From the NCBI RefSeq assembly GCF_049331405.1, contig NZ_CP186274.1, positions 3,224,001 to 3,288,000 on the forward strand: 64,000 nt of DNA. The letters are read 5' to 3'. This document shows, in pieces, positions 26,004 through 35,516 of this stretch. Position numbers and translations under genes: made by a program. The stretch's first letter is position 1. The number at the start of each line of letters is the position of its first letter. A model generated the notes under the pieces. The model had not been told where the DNA came from. It saw nothing but the letters and a program-made list of their open reading frames with translations, and searched no databases. The DNA is from PoT sp049331405. Its GTDB lineage: Bacteria > Planctomycetota > Planctomycetia > Isosphaerales > Isosphaeraceae.

Positions 26004-27542
26004 TCAGTTCGCGGTCGCCGTCTCGAATTCGGGGATCGTCCGGACGGCCTTCCAGCCGTTCTTCGCCTTGATGTTGGGGCGTTTGTTCTGCGTGACGGTC
26101 TCGGCCTCGCTCTCGGCCGACTTGTCCTCGAACTGGGCGAAGTGGTCTTGGTCGGTGGCGGCGGACATCGTGTGGTCCACTGCCTCGGTCTGCAAGGAGT
26201 CATCCTGGCCGGCCGTCGAGCCCTTCGGCCTCTGCCACTTCGATCCCCTGGCCGTGGAACGCTGCTGGTTCTGGGCGACGCGAGGGGTCGAGACGCCGAG
26301 GAGCTCGGGAGCCGGGACCATCACCTGATCCGATTCCTCGCCCTCCTGAGACTGGGCCCGGATGATCGGCTCATCCTTCGTCTTGCGGTTCGGCCTCGAG
26401 TTCTTGGCCAGGATCGGGGCGTCCTTGCGACGCAAGGCCGGGTTGTAGTAGGCCATCATGTTGTTCTTATCGAGGATCGTATAGATCGACCTCGGGCTTG
26501 CATAGTAGCCGACGTTGTTCTGAGGCTCGGCGAAGTCACAGACCCCCGCCACATAGCCCGACTCGGTGAAGAGACCGCCGCCCGATCGCCCCTGCCTGGG
26601 GGCATAGTCGCACTCGATCGCCTCATAGTTCGGGCTGACGTTGAGCCTGGCCTGGGGCGAGCGGATATGGGTTGTCCAGGCGGTGGCATCCGCTCCGAGC
26701 GAGCAGCCGACCGTGGTCATCGTGGCGCCCTTCTGAGGCTGCCAGTTCGGGGGCACGACCTTGGCGAACGGGAGGCGACGACCCGGGCGGATCCGGATCA
26801 GGCCGACGTCGCGGTTGAAATCGTAGTCGATCGCCCAGCCCTCGACCGTCTCGATCGGATGGACCTGGGGTTGATCCTTGCTGGTCAGTTTGCCGTCGAA
26901 GAGGTCGATCGTGATCCGTTGCTTGAACTGCGAGGGGCGGACATTCGGCTTACCCTCCGTCTTGAAGATGTGAGCACAGGTCAGGATGATCGACTCCTCG
27001 GCGTCGCTGGCGATGATGGTGCCGGAGCCGAAGCCGATCATGCCGTTGCCGTGGACCTTGATCCGGACGACGGTCTCCCAGGGGAGCGGGTTGACGCGAC
27101 CGGTTTCGTCGGCGGAGGCCGCGACACGGCGCGTCACGGGCGGGCTCGATTCCTCGGCCTCTTCCTCCTCATCCTCGGCGGCGACCTCCTCATCCGACCT
27201 CGCCTTCTCGAGCGGGACGGTCTTGGAGCGGGCCGAGCGATAGAACTCGGCGAGGTCGGAGGCGCTCTTGGTGCCGAGCGAACGGTCGAGGACGTTGCCC
27301 TCGCCGTCGATCACGATATAACAGGGCACGCTCGTGACGCTGTAACGCTTGGCGAGCCTGGGATTCTGGTCGGTATCGATCGACTTGATGGGATAGCCGT
27401 TCTCCATCAGACGCTTGACGACGGGGCGCATCTGCTGGCACGGACCGCACCAAGAAGCGTGGAAGTCGAGTAGGACCGGCTCGCCGTTCGTCTCGGCGCC
27501 CGGTGTGGCGATCAGGGCGAGTAACAGGGCAGCGATCGTCAT
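26004..27542 (-). CDS. Thioredoxin-like domain fused to trypsin-like serine protease
   Basis: A 512-aa exported fusion. A short hydrophobic start (about residues 2-13) precedes a thioredoxin domain with the redox motif WCGPC (31-35) and the cis-proline segment SVPCYIV. An acidic linker (about 117-133) leads to a chymotrypsin-fold protease: His191 (LTCAHIF), Asp245 (NRDVGLIRI) and Ser320 (GRSGGGLF) are in the expected order. The last 140 residues are Gln/Ser/Lys-rich and disordered. The start is ATG 27542, with AAGGAG 10 nt upstream; the longer frame to 27656 is not needed. It probably handles misfolded or oxidised envelope proteins. The two activities in one chain suggest coupled disulfide reduction and proteolysis. 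Confidence 0.85.
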   Translation of the reverse strand: MTIAALLLALIATPGAETNGEPVLLDFHASWCGPCQQMRPVVKRLMENGYPIKSIDTDQNPRLAKRYSVTSVPCYIVIDGEGNVLDRSLGTKSASDLAEFYRSARSKTVPLEKARSDEEVAAEDEEEEAEESSPPVTRRVAASADETGRVNPLPWETVVRIKVHGNGMIGFGSGTIIASDAEESIILTCAHIFKTEGKPNVRPSQFKQRITIDLFDGKLTSKDQPQVHPIETVEGWAIDYDFNRDVGLIRIRPGRRLPFAKVVPPNWQPQKGATMTTVGCSLGADATAWTTHIRSPQARLNVSPNYEAIECDYAPRQGRSGGGLFTESGYVAGVCDFAEPQNNVGYYASPRSIYTILDKNNMMAYYNPALRRKDAPILAKNSRPNRKTKDEPIIRAQSQEGEESDQVMVPAPELLGVSTPRVAQNQQRSTARGSKWQRPKGSTAGQDDSLQTEAVDHTMSAATDQDHFAQFEDKSAESEAETVTQNKRPNIKAKNGWKAVRTIPEFETATAN

Positions 27543-28445
27543 GCCGCTTGGACTCCTTTCCGCCAGAACGGCTCCTCGGCTCGCACCGGAACGCACTTGT
27601 CCCCAAGCCGCATAGGCGCGGGGGTCCGTGTCTCGGGTAAGACGAAGAAACTCCAAGGTGTATGGGCCTTTGAGCGCGAGGAGGGGGTACGATCCGCGCG
27701 ATTCCCGCCATCCCGGACGGATCCAGGGGGCGTGGGACCGCTACGGTCCGCGTCCGCTGTGACGGACAAACCTGCCAAGTGAGGAAGATGAGTGGCGCGA
27801 GGGTGATAGACGTGTCGGAGCCAAACCCCGACCCTTCCTTGGGTGGGCCTCGCGATGAGGACCCCGTGAGCCACCTTCGTGGAAGCCCACGTCCCGACGG
27901 ATGGACCTCTCAATCCTTGAGGCCTTCCCGTCAGTGCCGACGTGATCGCGACATCCCTGAGTCCGACCGACCCAGCAACTCCGTCTGGGTCCACTCTGCG
28001 AACGGAGGGGATCGCGTTCACCGCGGTTGGCCCCTTTTACTAGGAGTAGGCATGGAGTACCAGATCAGTTATCGGCAAATTCTGCCGCTTCATTGAGCTT
28101 TCGACGGAAAATTCGAAGGGGCTTTTCGGGCCGAGGTTCCGGACGTCGCGATCGGGGGATTCCTCGGGAAAATAAGATCCGCGCGGCGATCGCGATCTCT
28201 CCCCGTTAGGCGAGAAAGGCCCCGCAGGCAGGCTTGTGCTCATTTGCCCAAGAAAGTGGATGTTTCTGCTTGGTCGGGTGGGGCAGTCGAGGCGACTTGG
28301 TGCCGTTGAAGGGCGGTGGCAAGCCTCCGATCGAAGGCGGGATTTCGAGGATCACAGTCAACGAGAAAACCTCGGCCGGGACTCGAGGAGGTCGAGCCGG
28401 GCCGAGGTTTGGATTAGCTTCGCCGAAATGGTCCCGGAAGGCAGG
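27543..28445. other. Long intergenic region without a supported gene
   Basis: About 900 bp between two minus-strand genes, containing the DUF1080 terminator at 28367-28410. Several frames exist (for example 27779-28096 plus) but lack codon bias and a ribosome site. The part 27780-28060 holds many short complementary GC-rich segments; a structured RNA is possible but was not recognised as a known family. Confidence 0.4.
28367..28410 (-). terminator. Rho-independent terminator of the DUF1080 gene
   Basis: Arms AAACCTCGGCC and GGCCGAGGTTT pair perfectly around a 22-nt loop that itself contains CTCGA pairs. On the minus strand TTTTCTCG follows. It begins 35 bp after the stop. Confidence 0.8.
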
Positions 28446-29063
28446 TCAGTCGAGGGTCTTGATCTCGAGGTCCTTGTAGCGGACTTCCATCGCGGGGCCG
28501 ACGTGGACCTGAAGGGCGATGATGCCCGACTTGTCGAACTTGGGGTCGGTCCGGTCGATGACCCGGGTGCCGTTGATGTCGATCGTCAGGTGGTCGCCCT
28601 TGCAGGTGATGACGAAGTCGTTCCAGTCGTTCTTCTTGATCAGGGCTTCGGCCTTCTTCGGGTCGTACTGCTCGAGGATGCCTCGGCGGCGTTCCTCGTA
28701 GAGCAGGCCCCAGTAGCCCTCGGCGGCGTCGGCCTGCGGGCCGGCCACGACGCCGTCGTCGGTGCGGGTGCTGCGGAACTGGATCCCCGAGTTGCCGTTG
28801 CGCAACTTTACCTTGGCCTTGAGGACGAAGTCGCCGTAGGGCTTTTCGGTGGCCAGGAACTCGTTCTTCTTGAGGTGGTCGACGGACTTGGTGCGGCCGA
28901 CGATCTCGCCATTTTCAACGGTGAACAGGGTCTTATCTTCGGGGGTGACCCAGCCGGTGAAGTCCTTGCCGTTGAAGATCGGGTGGAACTTCCCGTCGTC
29001 GGCGCGGAGGTTCGCGCCCGACAGCGAGACGAAGAGGGCGAGGGCAAGGCCGATTCGATGCAT
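28446..29063 (-). CDS. Secreted DUF1080 (3-keto-disaccharide hydrolase-like) protein
   Basis: A 205-aa exported protein: signal peptide (residues 1-21, ending NLRA-DD), then one DUF1080 domain covering the rest. The pattern FNGKDFTGW, ENGEIVGRT, GDFVLKAKVKL, NSGIQFRS and the closing WNDFVITCKGDHLTIDINGT (two parts) is characteristic. The domain is a concanavalin-like sandwich; some members hydrolyse 3-keto-glycosides, while many have no known activity. Planctomycetes encode many copies. It is a single-gene unit with its own terminator. Confidence 0.9.
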   Translation of the reverse strand: MHRIGLALALFVSLSGANLRADDGKFHPIFNGKDFTGWVTPEDKTLFTVENGEIVGRTKSVDHLKKNEFLATEKPYGDFVLKAKVKLRNGNSGIQFRSTRTDDGVVAGPQADAAEGYWGLLYEERRRGILEQYDPKKAEALIKKNDWNDFVITCKGDHLTIDINGTRVIDRTDPKFDKSGIIALQVHVGPAMEVRYKDLEIKTLD

Positions 29064-29358
29064 GAGGTGTCTCCCCTTTTGCGACTGTGTTCAGTTATGT
29101 CGGACTGCGGCGCATCGGTTTCGTTCGATATAGCGCCGTCGCACTGAGGCAAGATTGTGACGGGGGTGCGGAACCGGGTCAATCACCAGGCTCCGACGAG
29201 ATAAGGAGATGGGATCGGCGTTCGCAACGAGGCCGAGGCTGTGATTCGGCCCCCTGAGCGCTGGCAACCCTCGGCGGGCATGACTAGAATCATGGCGAGT
29301 CGTCGGATTCCCTTCCTTCGAGCTGGTGCGAGCGATCGCCGAGTCAGGTTGTGACGGA

Positions 29359-30345
29359 ATGACGTTTACGGACGAGCTGAAACGTTACGGGCCGGACGCC
29401 TCCTACGAGATGACCCGAGTCGAGGCGCGTGACTATTGCGCCAAACTCACGGCGTCGCACTACGAGAACTTCAGCGTCGTCACCTGGCTCACCCCGAAGG
29501 ACCTGCGCCCTGCCTTCCGCAGCATCTACGCCTTCTGCCGATGGTCGGACGACCTCGGCGATGAGGTCGGCGACCCCGTCCGTTCTAAAGAGCTGCTCGC
29601 CTGGTGGGGAGATGAGTTGCGGGCGGTCTATCGGGGGAAGGCCCATCACCCGGTGATGCTGGCCCTCTCCGAGACGATCGAGGAATTCGCGATCCCGATC
29701 GACCCCTTCGAGGCCCTCATCTCCGCCTTCGTGCAGGACCAGACGGTCGTCGAATACGAGACCTTCCCGCAACTCCTCGACTACTGCACGAGGTCGGCGA
29801 ACCCCGTCGGCCACCTCGTGCTGTACCTGGCCCGCTGCTTCGACGAGACGAATGCCAGGCTCTCCGACGCGACCTGCACCGGCCTGCAACTGGCGAATTT
29901 CTGGCAGGACGTCGGCCGAGACCTCACGATCGGGCGGATCTACCTGCCTCGCGAGTCTCGGATCCGATTCGGATACTCGGACGAGGATCTGCACGCCAGG
30001 CGTTTCACCCCGGCGTTTGCGGAACTGCTCGAGTTCGAGGTCGGCCGGGCCCGGATGCTCCTGGAGCACGGTCGGGCGCTGGTCCCCAGGATGCCTCGGG
30101 CCCTGGCCGTCGACGTCGACCTGTTCTCGCTCGGCGGGCTGGCTATCCTCGACAAGATCGAGGAGCAGCGTTTTGACGTCTGGAGCTCTCGGCCCAAGTT
30201 GAGCAAGTGGCAAAAGGTGGCGCTGTTGGTGCGGGCGTATCTCGGGCTCTCGAAGGCCCCGAAATCGGTCCCGGGCTCGCAAGATCCACTCGCGGAGTTC
30301 ACGTCCGATCCCTGCTCGGTCCCCGGTCGGCACGTCGGTGGCTGA
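29359..30345 (+). CDS. hpnC: Squalene synthase HpnC (presqualene/hydroxysqualene pathway)
   Basis: A 328-aa trans-isoprenyl diphosphate synthase-like enzyme, first gene of the hpnCDE cassette. In the three-step bacterial route HpnD makes presqualene diphosphate from two farnesyl diphosphates, HpnC turns it into hydroxysqualene, and HpnE reduces this to squalene. The two Asp-rich motifs are FCRWSDDLGDE (first) and WQDVGRDLTIGRIYLP (second). The start is uncertain: GTG 29326 extends the frame by 11 residues, while ATG 29359 fits the family start better. A TAGAAT at 29285-29290 could be its -10 box. It is followed by hpnD after 40 bp. Confidence 0.9.
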   Translation: MTFTDELKRYGPDASYEMTRVEARDYCAKLTASHYENFSVVTWLTPKDLRPAFRSIYAFCRWSDDLGDEVGDPVRSKELLAWWGDELRAVYRGKAHHPVMLALSETIEEFAIPIDPFEALISAFVQDQTVVEYETFPQLLDYCTRSANPVGHLVLYLARCFDETNARLSDATCTGLQLANFWQDVGRDLTIGRIYLPRESRIRFGYSDEDLHARRFTPAFAELLEFEVGRARMLLEHGRALVPRMPRALAVDVDLFSLGGLAILDKIEEQRFDVWSSRPKLSKWQKVALLVRAYLGLSKAPKSVPGSQDPLAEFTSDPCSVPGRHVGG

Positions 30346-30385
30346 CGAAGGGTTGAGGAAAGGGTCGAGGAGAGGATGGGTCGCC

Positions 30386-31294
30386 ATGGATGACGCCTTG
30401 AAGACGAGCTATCGCTTCTGCGCCGATCTCTCTCGGCGCGAGGCCCGGAACTTCTACTACAGCTTCGTGCTCCTCCCGCCCACGCTCCGACGCTCGATGT
30501 GCGCCCTCTACGCGTTCTCGAGGCACACGGACGACCTCGTGGACGAGGCCGGGACCCTCGAGGTCAAGCGAGCCGCCCTCGACCACTGGCGAGCCAGCAT
30601 CGACCGGGCTTTGACCGGCTCGCCCGGCGCCGACTGGCCGGGTCTCGCGGCGCTCGCCGATACCGTCAGGCGTCACGCGATCCCCCGGCGCTATATCGAA
30701 GCGGTGATCGACGGCGTCGAGATGGACCTCGAACCCCGGCGGTTCCCGACCTTCGAAGACCTGCGAGGCTATTGCGACAAGGTCGCCTCGGCCGTCGGCC
30801 TCTGCTGCATTCATATCTGGGGCTTTCGTTCTGAAGGGGGACGCGCCGAGGATTATGCCGAGGCCTGCGGCGTGGCCCTGCAAGTCACCAACATCCTACG
30901 CGACATCCGGGAGGACGCCGAGCTCGGCAGGATCTATCTCCCCGAGGAGGACATGGAGCGGTTCGGGGTGCAGCCCGAGGATCTCCTCGCCACCACCCCG
31001 AACGACCGCGTCCGCGCCCTGGTCGCCTTCGAGGCCGAGCGGGCCTCCGCCCTCTATGAGCAGGCGAAGTTGCTCGGGCCTCTGGTATCGCCGGTCGGTC
31101 GCCCGGTGCTGGCGACGATCGCTGGGATCTACCACGCCTTGCTCCGCGAGATCATCCGCCGCGACTTCGACGTGATGTCGCAGAGGGTCAGCCTCCCCAA
31201 GTGGCGGAAGCTGGCGATCGCCCTGGGATCGCTCGGGACGCGCCTGGCCCGCTCTTCGGCGTCGGCCGCCGGCACGGAGCTACCCCGGTGCTGA
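30386..31294 (+). CDS. hpnD: Presqualene diphosphate synthase HpnD
   Basis: A 302-aa prenyltransferase-fold enzyme. The motifs YAFSRHTDDLVDEAG and LRDIREDAELGRIYLP are the two Mg-diphosphate binding regions of squalene/phytoene synthases. The alignment order with HpnC before and HpnE after identifies it as HpnD, which condenses two farnesyl diphosphates to presqualene diphosphate. The frame opens at GTG 30338, overlapping the end of hpnC, but ATG 30386 has a GAGGAGAGG purine stretch upstream and starts at the family's usual point. The downstream gene hpnE starts at GTG 31288, inside the last codons of this gene. Confidence 0.92.
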   Translation: MDDALKTSYRFCADLSRREARNFYYSFVLLPPTLRRSMCALYAFSRHTDDLVDEAGTLEVKRAALDHWRASIDRALTGSPGADWPGLAALADTVRRHAIPRRYIEAVIDGVEMDLEPRRFPTFEDLRGYCDKVASAVGLCCIHIWGFRSEGGRAEDYAEACGVALQVTNILRDIREDAELGRIYLPEEDMERFGVQPEDLLATTPNDRVRALVAFEAERASALYEQAKLLGPLVSPVGRPVLATIAGIYHALLREIIRRDFDVMSQRVSLPKWRKLAIALGSLGTRLARSSASAAGTELPRC

Positions 31295-32820
31295 CCCCGT
31301 CCTGGCGCCCGCCGCCGCCACACGTCGTCATCGTCGGGGGGGGGCTCGCCGGCCTAGCCGCCGCGTCGGTCCTGGTTGATCGCGGGCTCAAGGTTAGCCT
31401 GATCGAGAGCCGGCCTCGCCTCGGGGGGCGTGCCAGCTCGTTCCACGACCCCGCCTCCAACGAGCCGGTCGATAACTGTCAGCATGTCAGCATGCGGTGC
31501 TGCACAAATCTGACCGACTTCTGCCGGAGGGTGGGGACGAAGCACCTCTTCCGGCCCGAGAAGCGCCTGGTCTTCCTCGGGACCGACGGCCGGGTCTCGG
31601 CGTTGCAGCCGGGCTTCTTCCCGGCGCCCTTCCATCTGGCCGAGAGCTTCCTGGGCAGCAAGTATCTGAGCTGGGGCGACAAGATCCGGGTCGCCTATGG
31701 CCTGATGTGCCTGGCACGCGATCGCGACGACCGACCCGGCGAGCCCTTCGGCGAATGGCTCCTGCGGCACGGGCAATCGGTGCGGTCGATCAACCTCTAC
31801 TGGTCGACCGTCCTCGTCTCGGCTCTCAACGAGCGGCTCGACCAGATGGACGTCGGCCATGCCCGCAAGGTCTTCCTCGACGGCTTCATGAGGAATGCCG
31901 AGGGGTATCAGATGGAGATCCCGCTGGTCCCCCTGGGCGAGCTCTACGGCTCGAGGATGGAGACCTGGCTGCGCGACCACGAGGTCGACGTCCGGCTGAC
32001 GACCGGGGTCCGCTCCATCGATGTGAACCCCGAGAATGGCCTCGCGGGCGTCACGCTCCGCTCGGGCGAGACGATCCGCGCGGATTTCGTCGTACTCACC
32101 GTGCCATTCGACCGGGTCCGGAGCCTGATTTCGGGCCAGGTGGCCGAGCGGCTGCCCGACCTGCCGAGGGCCGAGGGGCTCACGTCCTCGCCGATTACCG
32201 GGATCCACCTCTGGTTCGACCGCGAGGTTTGCCCGTTCGAGCACGTCGTCACGGTGGGCCGGCTGATCCAGTGGGTCTTCAACCACACGGCCATCCAGGG
32301 GCGAGGGGCGTCGGGGGAGGGGGGGCAGTACCTGCAGCTCGTGATCTCGGCCGCCTACGACCTCTTGCCGCTCGACAACGCGACGATCCTCGCCACGGTC
32401 CTCGACGAACTCGCCGAGATCTGGCCTGCCGCCCGCGACGCGAAATTGGTGCGTTCCCGGGTCGTGACCGAGCATGGGGCCACGTTCGCGGTGCGTCCCG
32501 GCGTCGAGGCGTGCCGCCCCGATCAGCGGACCCCGATCGAAGGATTCTTCCTCGCGGGCGATTGGACCAACACCGGCTGGCCGGCGACGATGGAAGGGGC
32601 GGTCCGCAGCGGCTACCTCGCGGCCGAAGGGATCCTCGAGGACCTCGGCTGCCCGGCCTCGCTGGTCCAGCCCGACTTGCCGTCTTCATGGTGGGCGAGC
32701 CGGCTCCTGAGCAGTGATCGGCGGGGCTTCAGCCCGGCCCGGCCTCGGCCTCGCTCGCAGGCCGCGCCGACGTGGCCGAGCGAGGGGACGCAACGCCCGC
32801 AATCGACCCCCGTGCCTTGA
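31288..32820 (+). CDS. hpnE: Hydroxysqualene dehydroxylase HpnE
   Basis: A 510-aa FAD-dependent amine-oxidase/phytoene-desaturase-like enzyme that converts hydroxysqualene to squalene. The dinucleotide-binding motif VIVGGGLAGLAAASVL lies at the N-terminus, then ESRPRLGGRASSF binds the ribose, and the C-terminal FAD motif FFLAGDWTNTGWPATMEGAV closes the cofactor site (quoted in part). The start is GTG 31288, preceded by GGAG 8 nt upstream, and overlaps the hpnD stop as GTGCTGA. About 45 residues after the core are Pro/Arg/Ser-rich. The product feeds hopanoid or sterol synthesis. Confidence 0.92.
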   Translation: MLTPSWRPPPPHVVIVGGGLAGLAAASVLVDRGLKVSLIESRPRLGGRASSFHDPASNEPVDNCQHVSMRCCTNLTDFCRRVGTKHLFRPEKRLVFLGTDGRVSALQPGFFPAPFHLAESFLGSKYLSWGDKIRVAYGLMCLARDRDDRPGEPFGEWLLRHGQSVRSINLYWSTVLVSALNERLDQMDVGHARKVFLDGFMRNAEGYQMEIPLVPLGELYGSRMETWLRDHEVDVRLTTGVRSIDVNPENGLAGVTLRSGETIRADFVVLTVPFDRVRSLISGQVAERLPDLPRAEGLTSSPITGIHLWFDREVCPFEHVVTVGRLIQWVFNHTAIQGRGASGEGGQYLQLVISAAYDLLPLDNATILATVLDELAEIWPAARDAKLVRSRVVTEHGATFAVRPGVEACRPDQRTPIEGFFLAGDWTNTGWPATMEGAVRSGYLAAEGILEDLGCPASLVQPDLPSSWWASRLLSSDRRGFSPARPRPRSQAAPTWPSEGTQRPQSTPVP

Positions 32821-32970
32821 TGGTCCCCTCGCGGCGATCGGTCAAGTCGAATGGGTCGGAGTGGCGAGCCGGAGGCGGCTTCGATAAGATTGGAGTGTCT
32901 CGTGTCGCCCGTTGGTTCCTCGTCATGGTGAGGTGAGGGACGTGGCGTCGGGGCGAGAGAGTTTTCGCCA

Positions 32971-33369
32971 ATGAGGTCGCGCATCGTCCTGGCCGACGAC
33001 GAGTCCGATCTCCGACTGGTCTACGGCTCCTACCTCCGCGCGATCGGATACGAGGTGTTCGAGGCCGAGAACGGCGAGGACGCGGTGAAGCTCGTGCTGG
33101 AAGCCGAGCCGAGCCTGCTCCTGCTCGACGTCTGGATGCCGAAGCTCAACGGCTTCGAAGTCCTGGAGCGGCTGCGGCACGAGCCCCGGGCCATCAATGT
33201 AAAGGTCGTCATGCTTTCAAACATCGGCGATTCCGACACCCGCCTCGAGGGGTTTGCCGTCGGCGTGACCGACTACTGGCTCAAGACCGCCTCGCTCAAG
33301 GAGCTGCAGGCGCGCCTGACGGCACTCCTGGGCCAGGACGAGGCGAAGGTTTCCCCCGACACCCAATGA
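32971..33369 (+). CDS. Single-domain response regulator
   Basis: A 132-aa CheY-like receiver without an output domain. The acidic pair Asp9/Asp10 (VLADDESD), phospho-acceptor Asp53 (LLLDVWMP), and the conserved Ser/Lys positions (MLSNIG, DYWLKTA) are present. Such regulators act by protein contact. It overlaps folC by ATGA, so it is cotranslated with that gene, an unusual neighbour that suggests a shared promoter and not a shared pathway. No kinase is adjacent. Confidence 0.88.
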   Translation: MRSRIVLADDESDLRLVYGSYLRAIGYEVFEAENGEDAVKLVLEAEPSLLLLDVWMPKLNGFEVLERLRHEPRAINVKVVMLSNIGDSDTRLEGFAVGVTDYWLKTASLKELQARLTALLGQDEAKVSPDTQ

Positions 33370-34796
33370 CGACGACACCAGGGGGAGCCGACCCACTCGG
33401 GCCCGACATGCTCGACGCGTATCAGGAACGGCTCGACTTTCTCTACGGTCGGCTCAATTACGAATGGTCCGGCATGCCGAGGCTCGTGGGCGAGCTCCGC
33501 ATCAGCCGGATGCGCCGACTCCTCAAGATGCTGGGGGATCCGCAGGACGCCCTCAAGATCGTCCACGTCGCGGGGACCAAGGGGAAAGGGTCCACGGCGA
33601 CGATGTTCGCCTCGGCCTTCTCGGCCTCGGGGATCCGCACGGGCCTCTTCTGCTCGCCCCACATCCATCGGCTCGAGGAGCGGTTCACGGTCGAGGGCAA
33701 GGAGGCCACTCCCGAGGAGCTGATCGAGCTGACGGACGCGGTCCGCCCGACCATCGAGGAACTCGACGAGCGCTGGGCCTCCGAGCAGGCCCGCGGGCCG
33801 ACGTTTTTCGAGATGACGACGGCGATGGGGCTCCTGCACTTCGCCAGGCGTAAGGTCGGGGCCGTCGTGCTCGAGGTGGGCCTGGGGGGCCGGCTCGACT
33901 CGACGAACGCGATCCACCCTGAACTCGCCGTCATCACGTCGATCTCCTTCGACCACACGAAGCAGCTCGGCAACACCCTCGCCGCGATCGCCTTCGAGAA
34001 GGCCGGTATCCTCAAGCGTGGCGTGCCCGCCGTGAGCGGCGTGACCCTGCCCGAGCCGCGTGACGTGATCCGTTCCATCGCCGATCGGCGTCGCTGCGAC
34101 CTTCGCGAAGTCGAACGCGACTTCGAATATGAATATGAGCCCCCTCGGAAGCCCCTGCGGCGCCCCTCCGCGGGGAAAGTCACGGTTTCGACCTGGCGGA
34201 CGAACTGGGGGCCGCTCGAGCTGCCGCTGTTCGGGCCCCATCAGGCTCGCAACGCCGCGGTGGCCCTCGCCGGCATCGACATCCTGGCGGAGCAGGGGTG
34301 GAATCTTTCTCGCGAAGGAGTCCTCCGCGGCTTCTCCGGGCTCGCCTCGCCGGCTCGGATCGAGGTCCTGGGCGAGGCCCCCTGGCTCGTCGTCGACGGA
34401 GCCCACAACGTCGCCTCGGCCGAGGCCCTGGCCGCGACGTTGTTGAACTGCTTCCCCGAGGGGTCGAGGACGCTCGTCTTCGGCACGACCAAGGACAAGG
34501 ACCTGCCCGGGCAGTTGCGGGCCCTCCTGCCGCACTTCGACTCGCTCATCACGACGCGGTATCACGAGAATCCGCGGTCGGTCCCGCCCGAGGAGATCCG
34601 CGAGGCGATCCGGCAACTCGACGGGCGCGAGGCCACGCTGGCTGTCGACCCGTCTGAGGCGTTGGCGAAGGCCAGGGAGAACACCCCCAAAGGCGGCCTC
34701 ATCTGCGTCACGGGCTCGTTGTTCCTCGCGGCCGAGACCCGCGCGCTCCTCCTGAAAGAATCGGCAAATCCGAATGCCATTCGCGCGGTTTCTTGA
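33366..34796 (+). CDS. folC: Folylpolyglutamate synthase / dihydrofolate synthase
   Basis: A 476-aa Mur-ligase family enzyme that adds glutamate to dihydropteroate and to folates in the cytoplasm. The ATP loop HVAGTKGKGST, the substrate-binding FCSPHIHRLEER, the catalytic FEMTTAMGLLHF segment, EVGLGGRLDSTN and SFDHTKQLGNT match FolC. The C-terminal domain with DGAHNVASAEAL (Mg/ATP) and FGTTKDKD is complete. The family is usually 400-440 aa; the extra length is an N-terminal Gly/Pro leader and an insert near residue 260. It begins within the response-regulator stop codon. Confidence 0.93.
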   Translation: MTTTPGGADPLGPDMLDAYQERLDFLYGRLNYEWSGMPRLVGELRISRMRRLLKMLGDPQDALKIVHVAGTKGKGSTATMFASAFSASGIRTGLFCSPHIHRLEERFTVEGKEATPEELIELTDAVRPTIEELDERWASEQARGPTFFEMTTAMGLLHFARRKVGAVVLEVGLGGRLDSTNAIHPELAVITSISFDHTKQLGNTLAAIAFEKAGILKRGVPAVSGVTLPEPRDVIRSIADRRRCDLREVERDFEYEYEPPRKPLRRPSAGKVTVSTWRTNWGPLELPLFGPHQARNAAVALAGIDILAEQGWNLSREGVLRGFSGLASPARIEVLGEAPWLVVDGAHNVASAEALAATLLNCFPEGSRTLVFGTTKDKDLPGQLRALLPHFDSLITTRYHENPRSVPPEEIREAIRQLDGREATLAVDPSEALAKARENTPKGGLICVTGSLFLAAETRALLLKESANPNAIRAVS

Positions 34797-34944
34797 TCAT
34801 GCAAGTGGCCCGCGACCATCGCCGGGCGGGCGCGAGCCGCGAGAATCCGCCCGGGCGCCCTCATCGGCCCGAATCGCCCGCCCGGTCGACGATGGTCGTC
34901 GCCGCGTCCGGCTTCGGTCCCGGCCCTGTTTTCGAGGATCATCC

Positions 34945-35379
34945 ATGAGTGGTCAGACCTGGCTCCGGATCGGGGCGATCCTGGGTTTCCTCTCCGTCGC
35001 CCTGGGGGCATTCGGGGCGCATTCGCTGAGGGACAAGTACCCGCTGCGCGAGTCGGACTCGTTCGAAGTCCGGGCCGGCAATCAGCGTCTGCTGGAGAAC
35101 TTCGAGACGGCCTCGCGCTACCAGATGTACCACGCCCTGGCGATTGTCGCGGTGGGCCTGATCGCGATGAGCCGAGGCTCGTCCGTCGGCCTCAATACGG
35201 CGGGATGGTCGTTCCTCATCGGCACGTTGCTCTTCTCGGGGAGCCTCTACGTGCTCTCGCTGACCGGCCAGCGCTGGCTGGGTGCGATCACTCCCTTCGG
35301 GGGCGTCGCCTTCCTCATCGGCTGGGTCGCGCTGGCCTTGGCGGCGGGGCGGGCCTCGGGGACGATCGCGGCCCCTTGA
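34945..35379 (+). CDS. DUF423 family membrane protein
   Basis: A 144-aa protein with four hydrophobic segments (about 5-25, 66-85, 88-108 and 113-135). The sequence GAILGFLSVALGAFGAHSLR, MYHALAIVAVG and the pair SGSLYVLSLTG and ITPFGGVAFLIGW identify it as DUF423 (YgdD/YwdK). The function is unknown. The frame opens at 34774, but the upstream part is Arg/Pro-rich shadow. GAGG lies 7 nt before ATG 34945. An insert of about 25 residues after helix 1 (YPLRESDSFEVRAGNQ) is longer than in typical members. Confidence 0.88.
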   Translation: MSGQTWLRIGAILGFLSVALGAFGAHSLRDKYPLRESDSFEVRAGNQRLLENFETASRYQMYHALAIVAVGLIAMSRGSSVGLNTAGWSFLIGTLLFSGSLYVLSLTGQRWLGAITPFGGVAFLIGWVALALAAGRASGTIAAP

Positions 35380-35516
35380 TTGGGCGGCGGCGAGCCTCTC
35401 CCGGAAATTTCAAGCCGCGGTGGGTAGGAACTCGCTCACTTTTTTGAACGCAAGTGTGTACGATTCGATGGCGTGCCTCGCGCCTATTCGAGGATATTCA
35501 ACACCTCAGGTTCGGT

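Noticed and set aside
31497..32717. Second plus-strand frame within hpnE (406 aa)
   Set aside because: Very Arg/Pro-rich and out of frame with an FAD enzyme with clear motifs.
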